DNA of 64,000 bases from Spirosoma panaciterrae DSM 21099 (GCF_000374025.1 NZ_KB893244.1:1-64000), one strand, 5' to 3'; positions 9,144 to 18,331 are shown, counted from the stretch's first letter. Program-made: numbers and translations. Notes: generated by a model not told the origin, from the letters alone.

Positions 9144-11279
9144 ATGAAAAAGTGTATCTTTTTCTGCCTGGCAACAGGCGTTTTCCTCGTAAAGACCCTA
9201 TTGGCCAGCGCTCAGTCCTTTATGCTGGAAGCTATCAAGAGCTATCCGTTCCCCAGTGGCCTGACCAGTTCAGCGCAGGGTTCCCGCCTGGCCTGGGCGT
9301 TCGATGAACAGGGGAAACGGAATGTTTACGTAGCCGAAGGACCAGATTTTACCCCCCGCAAACTGACAAATTACACCGACGATGATGGGCAGGAAATCAC
9401 CAGCCTGTCGATTTCAGACGATGGCAAATGGGTGGTGTACGTACGTGGGGGCGATCATGGCTCCAACTGGGACGATGAATTGCCTGTCAACACCAATGCG
9501 TCGCCTATAGCGCCTAAAGTGCAGATATGGACAGTGCCTTTTGCAGGTGGTGAACCCAAAGCCATTGCCGAGGGCGATGAACCGACGCTTTCGCCCAAGG
9601 GCGATCGATTAGCCTTTGTGAAAGGTGGACAAATCTGGGTAGCCCCCATCGATGGGTCAGGCACAGCAAAAGCCATGTTCAACGCACGAGGTACCAACGG
9701 CTCCATCGAATGGGCGCCCGATGGCTCCAGACTGGCGTTTGTCTGCGACCGTCGGGATCATGCCTTCATCGGCGTATTTACCGACGAAAAAACACCGATC
9801 AGTTGGATAGCGCCCTCATTTTCCAGGGATGATTCGCCCCGCTGGTCGCCGGATGGCAAGCGATTGGTGTTTGTACGTACATCAGGTACGGGTGGCGCAC
9901 CCGACTCCATTATGGCCCGCCGTCATCGCGGCTGGTCGATCTGGACCGCCGATGTGGCTACCGGGCAGGCTTCCCAACTCTGGCAGGCGCCCAAAACACT
10001 GGCAGGCTCGGTACCTACGACGCATGGCGGCTACAACCTCCACTGGGCGGCTGGCGACCGAATCGTATTCCTGTCGTATCAGGATGGCTGGCCGCATCTG
10101 TACTCGGTAGCCGCAACAGGTGGAACGCCCCTGCTACTGACCCCCGGGATGTTTATGGCCGAACATATTACGCTTAGTGCTGATCGTAAATGGCTCCTGT
10201 TCAGTGCCAATACGGGGCCTGATAAACTGGATATTGACCGTCGCCATGCCGTGCGGGTTCCGGTCGATAAGGCCGCGATGGAAGTGCTTACGCCCGGTTC
10301 GGGTCTGGAATGGATGCCCGTCGTTACGGGCGATGGTTCGACAGTAGCCATGTTTAGTGCAACAGCCCAACGCCCGCCACTTCCGGCTGTAATGGCATTT
10401 ACCAAAGGAACGCCTAAACTGCTGGGGCAGAATCTGATTCCGGCTACATTTCCACAGAATCAACTGGTTACGCCCAAACAGGTCGTATACAAAGCGCCGG
10501 ATGGCATGACCCTACACGGGCAGTTGTTTGAACCGACAGGCGGTTCAGGAAAGAAACCTGCGATTATCTACGTACACGGTGGTCCGCCACGTCAGATGCT
10601 GCTCGGCTGGAATTACTCAGATTATTACGCCAACTCTTACGCCATCAACCAGTACCTGGCCAGTCAGGGATTTGTGGTGCTGTCGGTAAACTATCGGCTT
10701 GGAATTGGCTACGGTTTCGAGTTTCATCAGCCTGCCAATGGCGGGGCATTAGGGGCGTCGGAGTATCAGGATGTGAAAGCGGGAGCGCAATGGCTGGCCG
10801 AACAACCGCAGGTCGATCCTACCCGCATTGGTATTTATGGGGGTTCGTATGGAGGCTATCTGACTGCACTGGCCCTTGCCCGTGACTCTAAACTCTTTGC
10901 GGCTGGGGTCGATATTCACGGCGTTCACGACTGGAGCCAGCAACGGGGCGTCGGTGGGGGAGAAGCACCCAGTGCCATGCGGTTTGAAAAAATCCCCGAT
11001 CTGGAACCTGCCAGCAAACGGGTGTACCAATCGTCGCCCATTTCATCCATCAACACCTGGACATCGCCCGTGCTGATTATTCACGGCGACGACGACCGGA
11101 ACGTTCGGGTTAGTCAAAGTACGGATCTGGTCCGTCGGCTCGAAAAACAGGGCGTATCCATGGAGACAATCATCATTCCCGACGATACCCACCACTGGAT
11201 GAAGCACACCAACGCCCTCAAAATGGGTAATGCCACTGCCGACTATTTCAAACGGAAGCTTATGAAGCCACGACAGTAA
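9144..11279 (+). CDS. S9 family prolyl oligopeptidase-like peptidase, exported
   Basis: A 711-residue serine peptidase expected to cleave short peptides in the periplasm. ATG 9144 gives a clean signal peptide (MKKCIFFCLATG... ending LASAQS); an upstream in-frame TTG at 9120 would place eight residues before it and is rejected. Residues about 30-400 hold PD40/TolB-like beta-propeller repeats (WSPDGKRLVF, WAPDGSRLAF), and the C-terminal 260 residues form the alpha/beta hydrolase domain. The nucleophile is Ser568 in GGSYGG; Asp651 in HGDDDRNV and His683 in DDTHHW complete a plausible triad. Length fits the DPP-IV/acylaminoacyl-peptidase branch of S9. The next gene, 53 bp downstream on the same strand, is another exported peptidase, so co-transcription for peptide scavenging is likely. 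Confidence 0.93.
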   Translation: MKKCIFFCLATGVFLVKTLLASAQSFMLEAIKSYPFPSGLTSSAQGSRLAWAFDEQGKRNVYVAEGPDFTPRKLTNYTDDDGQEITSLSISDDGKWVVYVRGGDHGSNWDDELPVNTNASPIAPKVQIWTVPFAGGEPKAIAEGDEPTLSPKGDRLAFVKGGQIWVAPIDGSGTAKAMFNARGTNGSIEWAPDGSRLAFVCDRRDHAFIGVFTDEKTPISWIAPSFSRDDSPRWSPDGKRLVFVRTSGTGGAPDSIMARRHRGWSIWTADVATGQASQLWQAPKTLAGSVPTTHGGYNLHWAAGDRIVFLSYQDGWPHLYSVAATGGTPLLLTPGMFMAEHITLSADRKWLLFSANTGPDKLDIDRRHAVRVPVDKAAMEVLTPGSGLEWMPVVTGDGSTVAMFSATAQRPPLPAVMAFTKGTPKLLGQNLIPATFPQNQLVTPKQVVYKAPDGMTLHGQLFEPTGGSGKKPAIIYVHGGPPRQMLLGWNYSDYYANSYAINQYLASQGFVVLSVNYRLGIGYGFEFHQPANGGALGASEYQDVKAGAQWLAEQPQVDPTRIGIYGGSYGGYLTALALARDSKLFAAGVDIHGVHDWSQQRGVGGGEAPSAMRFEKIPDLEPASKRVYQSSPISSINTWTSPVLIIHGDDDRNVRVSQSTDLVRRLEKQGVSMETIIIPDDTHHWMKHTNALKMGNATADYFKRKLMKPRQ

Positions 11280-11332
11280 CGTAGTGATGTAGCCGCAACT
11301 CCCAACTCTTTTCTTAACCAATCAACAAACCC

Positions 11333-14194
11333 ATGCAATTTTTTACGAACACGCGAAAGCTGGAAGCGTTGCTGCTGGCGGGCCTCCTAATGGCTCAGGT
11401 GCCACTTCGGGCGCAATCCATCGATGAAGCGTACAACCAGAAAATCAGGGAATACACCACCGACAAGCGGTTTTTGCCCGCATCGGTACTGAACCTGCCC
11501 GACGATCCTAAAGTGCCGTCGCCCCTCAGGCATTTCGGGCAGATCGTTGGTACGCCGGGCGTCATCCACCGGACAGCCGAGATTTACGGCTATTACCAGA
11601 AGCTGGCCCAGACATCGCCCAACATCAGCATACAGCAGGTGAGTACCACCGAAGAAGGCCGTCCGGTTCAACTGGTAGCTATCGGGAGTGAGGAGGCTAT
11701 GAAACGGCTCGATCATTACAAAAAGCAACTTGCTCTGCTGGCCGATCCGCGTAAAGTTGGTAATCAGGACATCGAGAAAATTCTGGGCGATACCAAGCTG
11801 GTGTACTATCTGAACGGGGGGCTGCACTCGCCCGAAATGGGATCGCCGGAGATGCTGATGGAACTAGCGTATCGGCTCATTACCAGCCAGACACCCGAAA
11901 TCAAAACCATTCGTGATAACATCATCGTCATCATCAATCCGGTATCGGAGCCCGACGGCTGGGACAAACAGGTCGACTGGTATTATCGCTATACCAAAGC
12001 CCGGAAGGACTACGACGATGGTTTTCCGAAATCACCGCCTTATTGGGGAAAGTACGTCTATCACGACAACAACCGCGATGGGTTGCAGGTATCGCAGGCC
12101 ATTACGAAGGCGATGTTTAAAATCTACTACGACTGGCACCCAACCGTCAGCCTGGATTTGCACGAATCGGTTCCTCTGCTGTACATCTCAACCGGAACGG
12201 GCCCCTACAATGAAACCATCGACCCGATCACCATTGGCGAATGGCAGACAATGGCCAACCACGACATTACATCACTGGCCGCGCAAGGGATTCCGGGCGT
12301 GTTTACCTGGGCGTTTTACGATGGCTGGTATCCGGGGTATGCCCTCTGGATTTCCAACAACCACAATGCGGCTGGGCGTTTCTACGAGACCTTCGGAAAT
12401 GCCGGAGCCAACACCTACCTGCGCGATCTGGCCAACCAGAAATATGCGGGCGATGAGGTGACTTCGAAAGAATGGTATCGGCCCGATCCGGCTACTGAAA
12501 AAGTGTACTGGTCGTATCGGAACGGCATCAACTACATGCAGGCGGGGGTGCTGGCGTCGCTTTCGTATGGGGCTACCAACAGCCGGATGCTGCTGAAAAA
12601 CTTCTACCAGAAAGGGCTGAACAACATTCGGAAAGGCACCGAAGAAAAACCGCGTGCGTTTGTGATTCCGAAAGACCAGCGCGACCCGGCTATGGCGGCT
12701 TATCTGGTCAATCAGCTTCGGGCACAGGCTATTGACGTGCACAAAGCCGAATCCGGTAAAAATCAGGGCGATTATGTGGTGTTGCTGAATCAGCCGTACC
12801 GAAATCTGGCCGTATCGCTGCTTACCAAACAGAATTACCCCAAAGAAGCCAAGTTTCCACCCTACGACGACATTGCCTGGACGTTGGGTTATCTGTACGG
12901 CGTGGACGTTAAAGCCGAAGACAGTGTAAAATATGCGACAACCGATCTGAAACTAATCAGTGACGACGTCAAATACAGCGGGAAAGTTGATGGTGATGGC
13001 TTAAATTATGTGCTGAATTACAAGGGGCAGAATAACCTGCTGCCCGCCTTGATCTGGCTGAAAGGGCAGGGTAAACAGGCCAAAGCAGTGGTGCTGGATG
13101 CCAGAACCACGCTGGAAGGGATTAAAGATACGCTGGCGGCAGGTGCAGTGGTGTTCAAAGGATTAACGGCCGATCAGTCCCAAAAGCTGGCTACCCAGTT
13201 CGGGCTTGATTTGCAGGCGACGAAAGCGAATGCCGACACCAAACAGCATGAGGTTAGTCTGCCCCGCGTAGCGATCTACCATAGCTGGTACAACACCCAG
13301 GACGAAGGCTGGGCACGCTACACATTCGAGCAGCGCGGTATTCCATACACGTCCATCAACAAAGATCACCTGAAGGCTGGGGATCTGCGGAAGAAGTTCG
13401 ACGTGATCCTGATTCCCCGGATGCGCGGTTCGGCCACCAACTTCATTCACGAAATCGACTCTCGCTTTGGACCGTTGCCGTTTACCAAAACGTCGGAATT
13501 TCCATCGCATGGTTTTCCCGATGCTACCACCGATATTACGGGAGGACCGGGTTTTGCCGGGGTCGAAAATCTCAAAAAGTTTGTGGAGCAGGGCGGTGTA
13601 CTGGTTACGCTCGATAACTCATCGGCCATGATTGCCGAAACAGGTATCACCCGCGATCTGGATCAGGCCAGTGCCCCAACACTCTTCCATCCCGGCTCTA
13701 TCGTGACGGTGAAAAACCGCAAGCCCGACAGCCCGATCATGTACGGTTTTCCTGAAACCTTCTCTATTTTCAGAGGCATTGCGCCCCTGCTGCAAACCAA
13801 AAAAGCCAATCGCGATATGATGGTGATGCAGTACGGTACAAAGCCTCTGAAAGACGAAGAAGAGTATAAAGGTGCGATTATGGGTATGCCCGACAAAAAG
13901 CCCGTAAAAGAAGCCACGAAGACCGCAACGCCGAAAAAAGAAGAACCGTATGTGCTCTCAGGTATGGTGCGAAACGAACAGACCATCATTGGGCATGGCG
14001 GTATTTTCAATGTTCCGGTCGGTGCAGGTCGCGTGGTCGCGTTTACGTTCGATCCGCTACACCGTTTTCTGAACCACCACGACGCACCACTGGTCTGGAA
14101 CGTGCTCATCAACTGGAACCATCTGGATGCATCTGCCAATCCCACAACAACGGCTGAAAAGACAAATTCGGCCGGGAAAGTAAGCGGGCAATAA
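11333..14194 (+). CDS. M14-like zinc carboxypeptidase with C-terminal GATase1-like domain, exported
   Basis: A 953-residue protein with an N-terminal signal peptide ending PLRAQS. The M14-type peptidase domain occupies about residues 60-420: the zinc motif HxxE is His165-Ser-Pro-Glu168, and His277 in LDLHES is the likely third ligand. The remaining 500 residues include a flavodoxin/GATase1-like region near 640-800 (VAIYHSWYNTQDEGW) followed by a mixed Lys-rich segment and a short beta-rich end. Such long M14-like proteins are known in Bacteroidota, but whether the extra domain is catalytic is unclear. The role inferred is peptide degradation outside the inner membrane, in tandem with the S9 gene just upstream. 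Transcription ends at the strong hairpin that follows. Confidence 0.85.
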   Translation: MQFFTNTRKLEALLLAGLLMAQVPLRAQSIDEAYNQKIREYTTDKRFLPASVLNLPDDPKVPSPLRHFGQIVGTPGVIHRTAEIYGYYQKLAQTSPNISIQQVSTTEEGRPVQLVAIGSEEAMKRLDHYKKQLALLADPRKVGNQDIEKILGDTKLVYYLNGGLHSPEMGSPEMLMELAYRLITSQTPEIKTIRDNIIVIINPVSEPDGWDKQVDWYYRYTKARKDYDDGFPKSPPYWGKYVYHDNNRDGLQVSQAITKAMFKIYYDWHPTVSLDLHESVPLLYISTGTGPYNETIDPITIGEWQTMANHDITSLAAQGIPGVFTWAFYDGWYPGYALWISNNHNAAGRFYETFGNAGANTYLRDLANQKYAGDEVTSKEWYRPDPATEKVYWSYRNGINYMQAGVLASLSYGATNSRMLLKNFYQKGLNNIRKGTEEKPRAFVIPKDQRDPAMAAYLVNQLRAQAIDVHKAESGKNQGDYVVLLNQPYRNLAVSLLTKQNYPKEAKFPPYDDIAWTLGYLYGVDVKAEDSVKYATTDLKLISDDVKYSGKVDGDGLNYVLNYKGQNNLLPALIWLKGQGKQAKAVVLDARTTLEGIKDTLAAGAVVFKGLTADQSQKLATQFGLDLQATKANADTKQHEVSLPRVAIYHSWYNTQDEGWARYTFEQRGIPYTSINKDHLKAGDLRKKFDVILIPRMRGSATNFIHEIDSRFGPLPFTKTSEFPSHGFPDATTDITGGPGFAGVENLKKFVEQGGVLVTLDNSSAMIAETGITRDLDQASAPTLFHPGSIVTVKNRKPDSPIMYGFPETFSIFRGIAPLLQTKKANRDMMVMQYGTKPLKDEEEYKGAIMGMPDKKPVKEATKTATPKKEEPYVLSGMVRNEQTIIGHGGIFNVPVGAGRVVAFTFDPLHRFLNHHDAPLVWNVLINWNHLDASANPTTTAEKTNSAGKVSGQ

Positions 14195-14214
14195 AAAGAA
14201 CCGCACGGGTATAG

Positions 14215-14279
14215 ATCGCACAGGCGTCCCCAACTGATGATTAGGATAAACTAAGATCTGTTGGGGACGCCTGTGCGAT
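14215..14279. terminator. bidirectional hairpin between convergent genes
   Basis: A 20-bp perfect inverted repeat (14215-14234 and 14260-14279; arm ATCGCACAGGCGTCCCCAAC) with a 25-nt loop sits between the M14 gene (plus) and the VOC gene (minus). It is placed to end transcription from both sides. Confidence 0.75.
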
Positions 14280-14280
14280 T

Positions 14281-14688
14281 CTATTTATTGTAGTTCAACA
14301 CCCAGTTTAAACCGAATTTATCAGTGAGTGAGCCAAATAGTGCACCCCAGCACATATCGGCGAGTGGCTCCTTGATCTGACCACCTACAGCGAGTTTGCT
14401 GAAAAACAGACGGATGTCCTCTTCACGGCTGCAATTGATCGAGAGGGTAACCGAATTTCCGACGACCAGGCTAGCTCCCATCATATCGGACCCCATCAAT
14501 AACAGATGCCCTTTTTGGGTCAGACCGGCGTGTAGAATCCTGTCTTTGGCTTCGTTGGCTACCTGATCGGCTATGGGCGAATCGCCTATAGTTTGAAACG
14601 TAAGTTCACCTCCCAGACATTCCCTGTAAAACCTCATCGCTTCACGGCAGTTGCCGTTGAAGTTCAGGTAAGGATTGATTTGCGTCAT
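14281..14688 (-). CDS. PhnB-like VOC family protein
   Basis: A 135-residue protein with the pattern of PhnB/DUF1338-neighbour vicinal-oxygen-chelate proteins: INPYLNFNGNCREAMRFYRE at the start, GHLLLMGSDM in the middle and LTDKFGLNWVLNY at the end. These fold into paired beta-alpha-beta-beta-beta units; many members have no known substrate and some lack the metal ligands. It is cytoplasmic, with no signal sequence. It lies 6 bp downstream of the DHFR-like gene on the same strand, so the two are probably one transcript. Function beyond the fold cannot be assigned. Confidence 0.85.
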   Translation of the reverse strand: MTQINPYLNFNGNCREAMRFYRECLGGELTFQTIGDSPIADQVANEAKDRILHAGLTQKGHLLLMGSDMMGASLVVGNSVTLSINCSREEDIRLFFSKLAVGGQIKEPLADMCWGALFGSLTDKFGLNWVLNYNK

Positions 14689-14694
14689 CGTATG

Positions 14695-15279
14695 CTAAGC
14701 AACGGGCCGGTCGACCTCGTAGTAAAGTCCCACAACGCCTGAACTAAACGCTTTGGATCGGGTCAACTTCAGCTTAACCCGGTCATTGATAAGGGCAAAC
14801 AGGGGCTTGCCTGCTCCCAGAATGATCGGCTCCAGCTTAATCCGGTATTCGTCAATCAGGTTTTGCCCGGCAAGGGCTGCTACCAGAGACGCCCCTCCAA
14901 AAACGATGATGTCGCCACCGGGTTGTTGCTTGATCTGCGCAACTTCTTCGGCCAGGTCGTGCTGGGCCAGACGGGAGTTCGTCCAGTCGACGGTTTGCAG
15001 CGTTTTAGAGAACACGATTTTGGGGGTATTGATCATCCAATGCGCGAAATCGACCAGTTCGGGAGGAGTGTTGGGCATGGCCGGTACGGTAGGCCAGAAG
15101 CTGGCAAAGCCTTCGTAAAGTACCCGACCAACGAGCATCGTATCCACCGTTTTCTGGAAGTCGGACGCCATGAATTCACCCATCTCATGATCGTCCATTG
15201 TCATCCAGTCCTGTTCATTATTGGGGCCGCATACAAAACCATCGAGCGATACGTGCATGAATAAAATTAACTTCCTCAT
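14695..15279 (-). CDS. dihydrofolate reductase/RibD C-terminal family protein
   Basis: A 194-residue cytoplasmic protein. The opening MRKLILFMHVSLDGFVCGPN, followed by WMTMDDHEM, the mid-protein VGRVLYEGFASFWP and the GGDIIVFGGASLVAAL nucleotide-binding segment are characteristic of the YyaP/YwjB-like branch of the DHFR/RibD_C family. NADPH-dependent reduction of an unknown substrate is the usual inference; this is not folate DHFR itself. It heads a two-gene minus-strand unit with the PhnB-like gene and faces the GlxA-type regulator across 119 bp, which makes regulation by that AraC protein plausible. Confidence 0.87.
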   Translation of the reverse strand: MRKLILFMHVSLDGFVCGPNNEQDWMTMDDHEMGEFMASDFQKTVDTMLVGRVLYEGFASFWPTVPAMPNTPPELVDFAHWMINTPKIVFSKTLQTVDWTNSRLAQHDLAEEVAQIKQQPGGDIIVFGGASLVAALAGQNLIDEYRIKLEPIILGAGKPLFALINDRVKLKLTRSKAFSSGVVGLYYEVDRPVA

Positions 15280-15363
15280 TGTGATAGAATTAGTTGTTGT
15301 TTACAGGGCAAATATAGGGCATTTTTGATGGCTTTTCAGGGTGACAATGCGGCAAAAAAAGGG

Positions 15364-15399
15364 TTGATTACGACACGGAAATTGCCTATTTTTGACCCA
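15364..15399 (+). promoter_or_regulatory. TTG/TAnnTTTG promoter immediately before ATG
   Basis: TTG at 15364-15366 and TATTTTTG at 15387-15394 are 20 bp apart, matching the Bacteroidota housekeeping promoter. The ATG of the AraC-family gene at 15399 lies where transcription should start, so the mRNA may be leaderless or nearly so. Confidence 0.6.
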
Positions 15400-16382
15400 T
15401 GAAACACATCTCCATACTCGTTCCACATGGGGCTATTTTAGGTAGTCTTGAAGGGTCGCGCCAGCTTCTTACCCAGGTAAATCAATTTGCTAAAGCGAAA
15501 GGAGCCAGGCCGTTGTTTCAGGTACAATTAGTCGGGTTATCACACGAAATTCAATTGAGTGGCGGCTCGTTTACGGCCCATGCCGATCGACTCCTTGATG
15601 AGGTCAAAAAAACCGATTTAATTATTATTCCAGCGTTGGATGGAGATATACAAAAAGCCATTGAAATAAATCGTGATTTTATTCCCTGGATTGTGAAGCA
15701 ATACCAGCGCGGAGCCGAAGTAGCCAGCCTGTGTTTAGGGGCTTTTTTACTAGCGTCGACGGGTTTATTAAAAGGGCGGCAATGTGCTACCCACTGGCTG
15801 GCTACGAATGAGTTCAGGCAGTTATTTCCAGACGTAAATCTGGTTACGGAGCGTATTATTACCGACGAACAGGGCATTTATTCAAGCGGTGGGGCTTTTT
15901 CGTATCTGAATCTCATTCTTTACCTGATCGAAAAATACGTTGGTCGTGAGGTGGCGGTATTGTCGGCCAAAGTGTTCGCCATTGAAATAGAGCGAGATAG
16001 CCAATCACCTTTCACTATTTTTCAGGGACAGAAAGCACATGAGGACGATTCGGTGAAAAAAGCGCAGGAATATATTGAAGCAAATTTTCAGGAAAAAATT
16101 ACGATTGATCAGCTGGCTGATTTAGTATCGGTAAGCCGAAGAAGTTTAGAGCGTCGATTCAAAAAAGCGACCTGCAATACCGTAATTGAATATATACAGC
16201 GAGTGAAAATTGAAGCCGCCAAAAAACACTTCGAAACGAACCGAAAAAATGTAGCAGAAGTGATGTTTGATGTAGGGTATACCGATACAAAATCTTTTCG
16301 AACAACCTTTAAAAAAATTACAGGTTTATCGCCCCTCGATTACCGGAATAAATACAACAAAGAAACTCTGTCTTTAAACTAA
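15399..16382 (+). CDS. GlxA family AraC-type transcriptional regulator (DJ-1/PfpI + HTH)
   Basis: A 327-residue regulator with two domains. Residues about 1-195 are a DJ-1/PfpI-like alpha/beta domain with the nucleophile-elbow segment ASLCLGAFLL and the GGAFSYLNL stretch. Residues about 220-320 are an AraC double helix-turn-helix (ITIDQLADLVSVSRRSLERR and VAEVMFDVGYTDTKSFRTTF). In the GlxA branch the first domain senses an unknown small ligand rather than acting as a peptidase. The divergent DHFR-like/PhnB-like pair starts 119 bp away and is the most likely target. Its promoter lies directly against the ATG. Confidence 0.92.
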   Translation: MKHISILVPHGAILGSLEGSRQLLTQVNQFAKAKGARPLFQVQLVGLSHEIQLSGGSFTAHADRLLDEVKKTDLIIIPALDGDIQKAIEINRDFIPWIVKQYQRGAEVASLCLGAFLLASTGLLKGRQCATHWLATNEFRQLFPDVNLVTERIITDEQGIYSSGGAFSYLNLILYLIEKYVGREVAVLSAKVFAIEIERDSQSPFTIFQGQKAHEDDSVKKAQEYIEANFQEKITIDQLADLVSVSRRSLERRFKKATCNTVIEYIQRVKIEAAKKHFETNRKNVAEVMFDVGYTDTKSFRTTFKKITGLSPLDYRNKYNKETLSLN

Positions 16383-16527
16383 TTTATTTAAAATTTAAAC
16401 AGGCACTTAGCCATACATAATCCAGCACAGTCAATCAGGTTTTTTGGTCAGAATGACAGAAAACGTAGATTACAGTAAATGTCGTACTTAGCATGTTAAT
16501 GTGTCGAGTTCAGATTGGCATGACCGC

Positions 16528-17457
16528 TTACCGCTTAAACTGCGACAGAATGTATTCGTAGAATATGGCCGTTTTTACGTCGGTGGCAATGGTTAATGCA
16601 TACCCGTTATCGTCGAGGTAGGTTTGTCCAGCATTGGGTGGACGGGTGCTCACATTAGCTTTGACGTGCTCAGTGGTAAAGCATTCCGGAATAGCCAGGT
16701 AGCTCGTTGCCAGAATATCCCACATGAAATACGTGTAGTGATAACTCGGAATGGTGTCCAGAGTAAGCGCCCACAACTGCCCGGTCAGGTTCGAAAGCGG
16801 ATGGTCAATCTGCGTCGCCAGTCGGGACAAAAACTGTTTGGTTACGGGAACGTGGTTCGTTACGTCGAGCGGAATCAGCGTGAGGGGTAACTCGTACGAA
16901 ACCAGTTTTTGCGAACTGATCGGGTCCCAGAATACATTCCATTCGGCACTACCGTCGTGCTGAAACGTTTGCACATTCCCGGTAGTCCGAAACGCACCCG
17001 CCATCCAGACAATGGAGCCAATCTTAGCTTTTAACTCCGGTGCTTTTTCGAGTGCCAGAACCAGATTTGAGCAAGGACCCGTCATAAGAATGGACACCGG
17101 GCTATCGGCCGCTTTAAGCCTGTCAATAATCAGATCGGGGGCGCTCAGGTAGCGGTAGGGGTCGGGCGATTGGGGCAGGTTGATCAGCATCGGCAGAGCG
17201 TTGATGATTTCTGGTCGGGCACGCCATTCGCTCGGAAACGCGTTGATGCCGTAATAGTCGCCCCGGCCAAGCGGAACCGACTCCTTCCCCATGAGCTGAA
17301 GCAGCTTATAAGCTGACTCAAGAGCGGGTTCAATAAAGCAGTCGGCAGGGGTCACTGTAACCCCGATCAGTTCTACATCGGGCATGGTCAGGACCAGCAA
17401 TTGCGACAATAAATCGTCGATGGCACCGTCGTGGTCCATCAAAAGAGGGGTAGGCAT
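16528..17457 (-). CDS. inosine-uridine-type nucleoside hydrolase
   Basis: A 309-residue N-ribohydrolase that splits a nucleoside into base and ribose. The calcium/ribose site DHDGAIDD (Asp8, Asp10, Asp14, Asp15) is intact at the N-terminus, where the family signature is DxDxxxDD. The segments SILMTGPCSNLVLALE and a C-terminal His-containing region fit the IUNH fold. There is no signal peptide, so it is cytoplasmic. Its ATG overlaps the stop of the upstream metallo-beta-lactamase gene by one base (TAATG), so the two are translationally coupled. With the NUP-family gene further upstream, this points to purine nucleoside salvage. Confidence 0.92.
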   Translation of the reverse strand: MPTPLLMDHDGAIDDLLSQLLVLTMPDVELIGVTVTPADCFIEPALESAYKLLQLMGKESVPLGRGDYYGINAFPSEWRARPEIINALPMLINLPQSPDPYRYLSAPDLIIDRLKAADSPVSILMTGPCSNLVLALEKAPELKAKIGSIVWMAGAFRTTGNVQTFQHDGSAEWNVFWDPISSQKLVSYELPLTLIPLDVTNHVPVTKQFLSRLATQIDHPLSNLTGQLWALTLDTIPSYHYTYFMWDILATSYLAIPECFTTEHVKANVSTRPPNAGQTYLDDNGYALTIATDVKTAIFYEYILSQFKR

Positions 17458-18203
17458 TACTTTTTCTTGGCTAAGTGTTTAGCGAGCAGGTTTAGGGTAT
17501 GATCCAGGGCTTTGGGGTCGCTCCATTCATCATGACCGGGTACGATGATCCGGGCTTTTCCGAACTGAGCTTGTACGTTCCGAATCGAGTTGGCCCATTC
17601 GGCCAGATTGGCATCGCCAAGGTATCCCATGCCAAAGGCTGCGACACTCTTAACTAAACACCCACCATGCAGAATCCGCTGATTGGGTAGATACACCACA
17701 ATGTTGTCGCTCGTATGACCTTCGCCCGGAAAGTAGCAGCGAATCGGCTCTCCACCAATGGTAAACGTTGTGTCGGATGGTAAAATGCCTTCGGGTGATG
17801 GATAGCCTTCTTTAATCGAAAGTTTCGCGGTCAGTGGCGTACTGACGACCCGAACTCCCGCTCTCTGGAGAGCACCCGTACCGCCCACCCGGTCGCCGTG
17901 TGCGTGTGTAGCAATGCAGAGCCGAACAGGTTGGTGTAAATTCTCCTTTACCCACTGAAGTAGTTGCTGGGTATTATCGGCAATCGAGTCTGTATCCCAA
18001 CCCGTATCGACAAGAACAACACCATCTTTGGTCTTAATAATCAGGCCGTTGGAAGGTACTGGTTCGTTTTGGTAAAGGCCATAGGTGATATGGACATACA
18101 CCTTATCGTTGAGGGGGATAACCTTGAGTTTAGGCTTCTGAATCGACTGAGCGAGGGAAAGATGGGTGAGGAGGGTTGCCAGGAAGAATACTAAGAAGCG
18201 CAT
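17457..18203 (-). CDS. subclass B1 metallo-beta-lactamase
   Basis: A 248-residue exported zinc hydrolase. ATG 18203 gives a signal peptide ending LSLAQS; a TTG nine bases upstream is less likely. All B1 ligands are visible: His100, His102 and Asp104 in THAHGDRVGG, His163 in GEGHTSDN, Cys182 in HGGCLVKS and His224 in VPGHDEW. Lys185 is at the B1 substrate-carboxylate position, and GDANLAEW is at the usual Asn233 loop. The Cys ligand and Lys separate it from B2, B3 and non-lactamase MBL-fold proteins. Beta-lactam hydrolysis, probably including carbapenems, is the family expectation but is untested here. No mobile element is nearby and composition matches the neighbours, suggesting an intrinsic chromosomal gene. 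Confidence 0.9.
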   Translation of the reverse strand: MRFLVFFLATLLTHLSLAQSIQKPKLKVIPLNDKVYVHITYGLYQNEPVPSNGLIIKTKDGVVLVDTGWDTDSIADNTQQLLQWVKENLHQPVRLCIATHAHGDRVGGTGALQRAGVRVVSTPLTAKLSIKEGYPSPEGILPSDTTFTIGGEPIRCYFPGEGHTSDNIVVYLPNQRILHGGCLVKSVAAFGMGYLGDANLAEWANSIRNVQAQFGKARIIVPGHDEWSDPKALDHTLNLLAKHLAKKK

Positions 18204-18238
18204 GATTATCAAGGAGTTAACATTCGTGGTTAGATTTT

Positions 18239-18331
18239 ATAGAGCGCAGATTTTTAGGATGCCGGTTCGCCGGAGCGATTATGATTTACAAGGTCATAAG
18301 GTCGTAAGCATCCTAAAAATCTGTGTTCTAT
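18239..18331. repeat. palindromic element with TATAGARCGCAGAT-type ends (copy 1), also terminator
   Basis: A perfect 16-bp stem (18247-18262 with 18308-18323) extends imperfectly to ends resembling TATAGAGCGCAGAT and ATCTGTGTTCTAT. The right end covers the stop codon of the NUP gene. The element at 31535-31605 has the same ends and also abuts a stop codon, suggesting a small dispersed repeat rather than a simple terminator. It separates the NUP gene from the beta-lactamase gene. Confidence 0.6.

Noticed and set aside
17457-18203. Generic MBL-fold hydrolase (for example glyoxalase II or RNase Z)
   Set aside because: The HxHxDR motif plus the Cys ligand and B1 Lys, and the signal peptide, fit B1 beta-lactamase better than those families.
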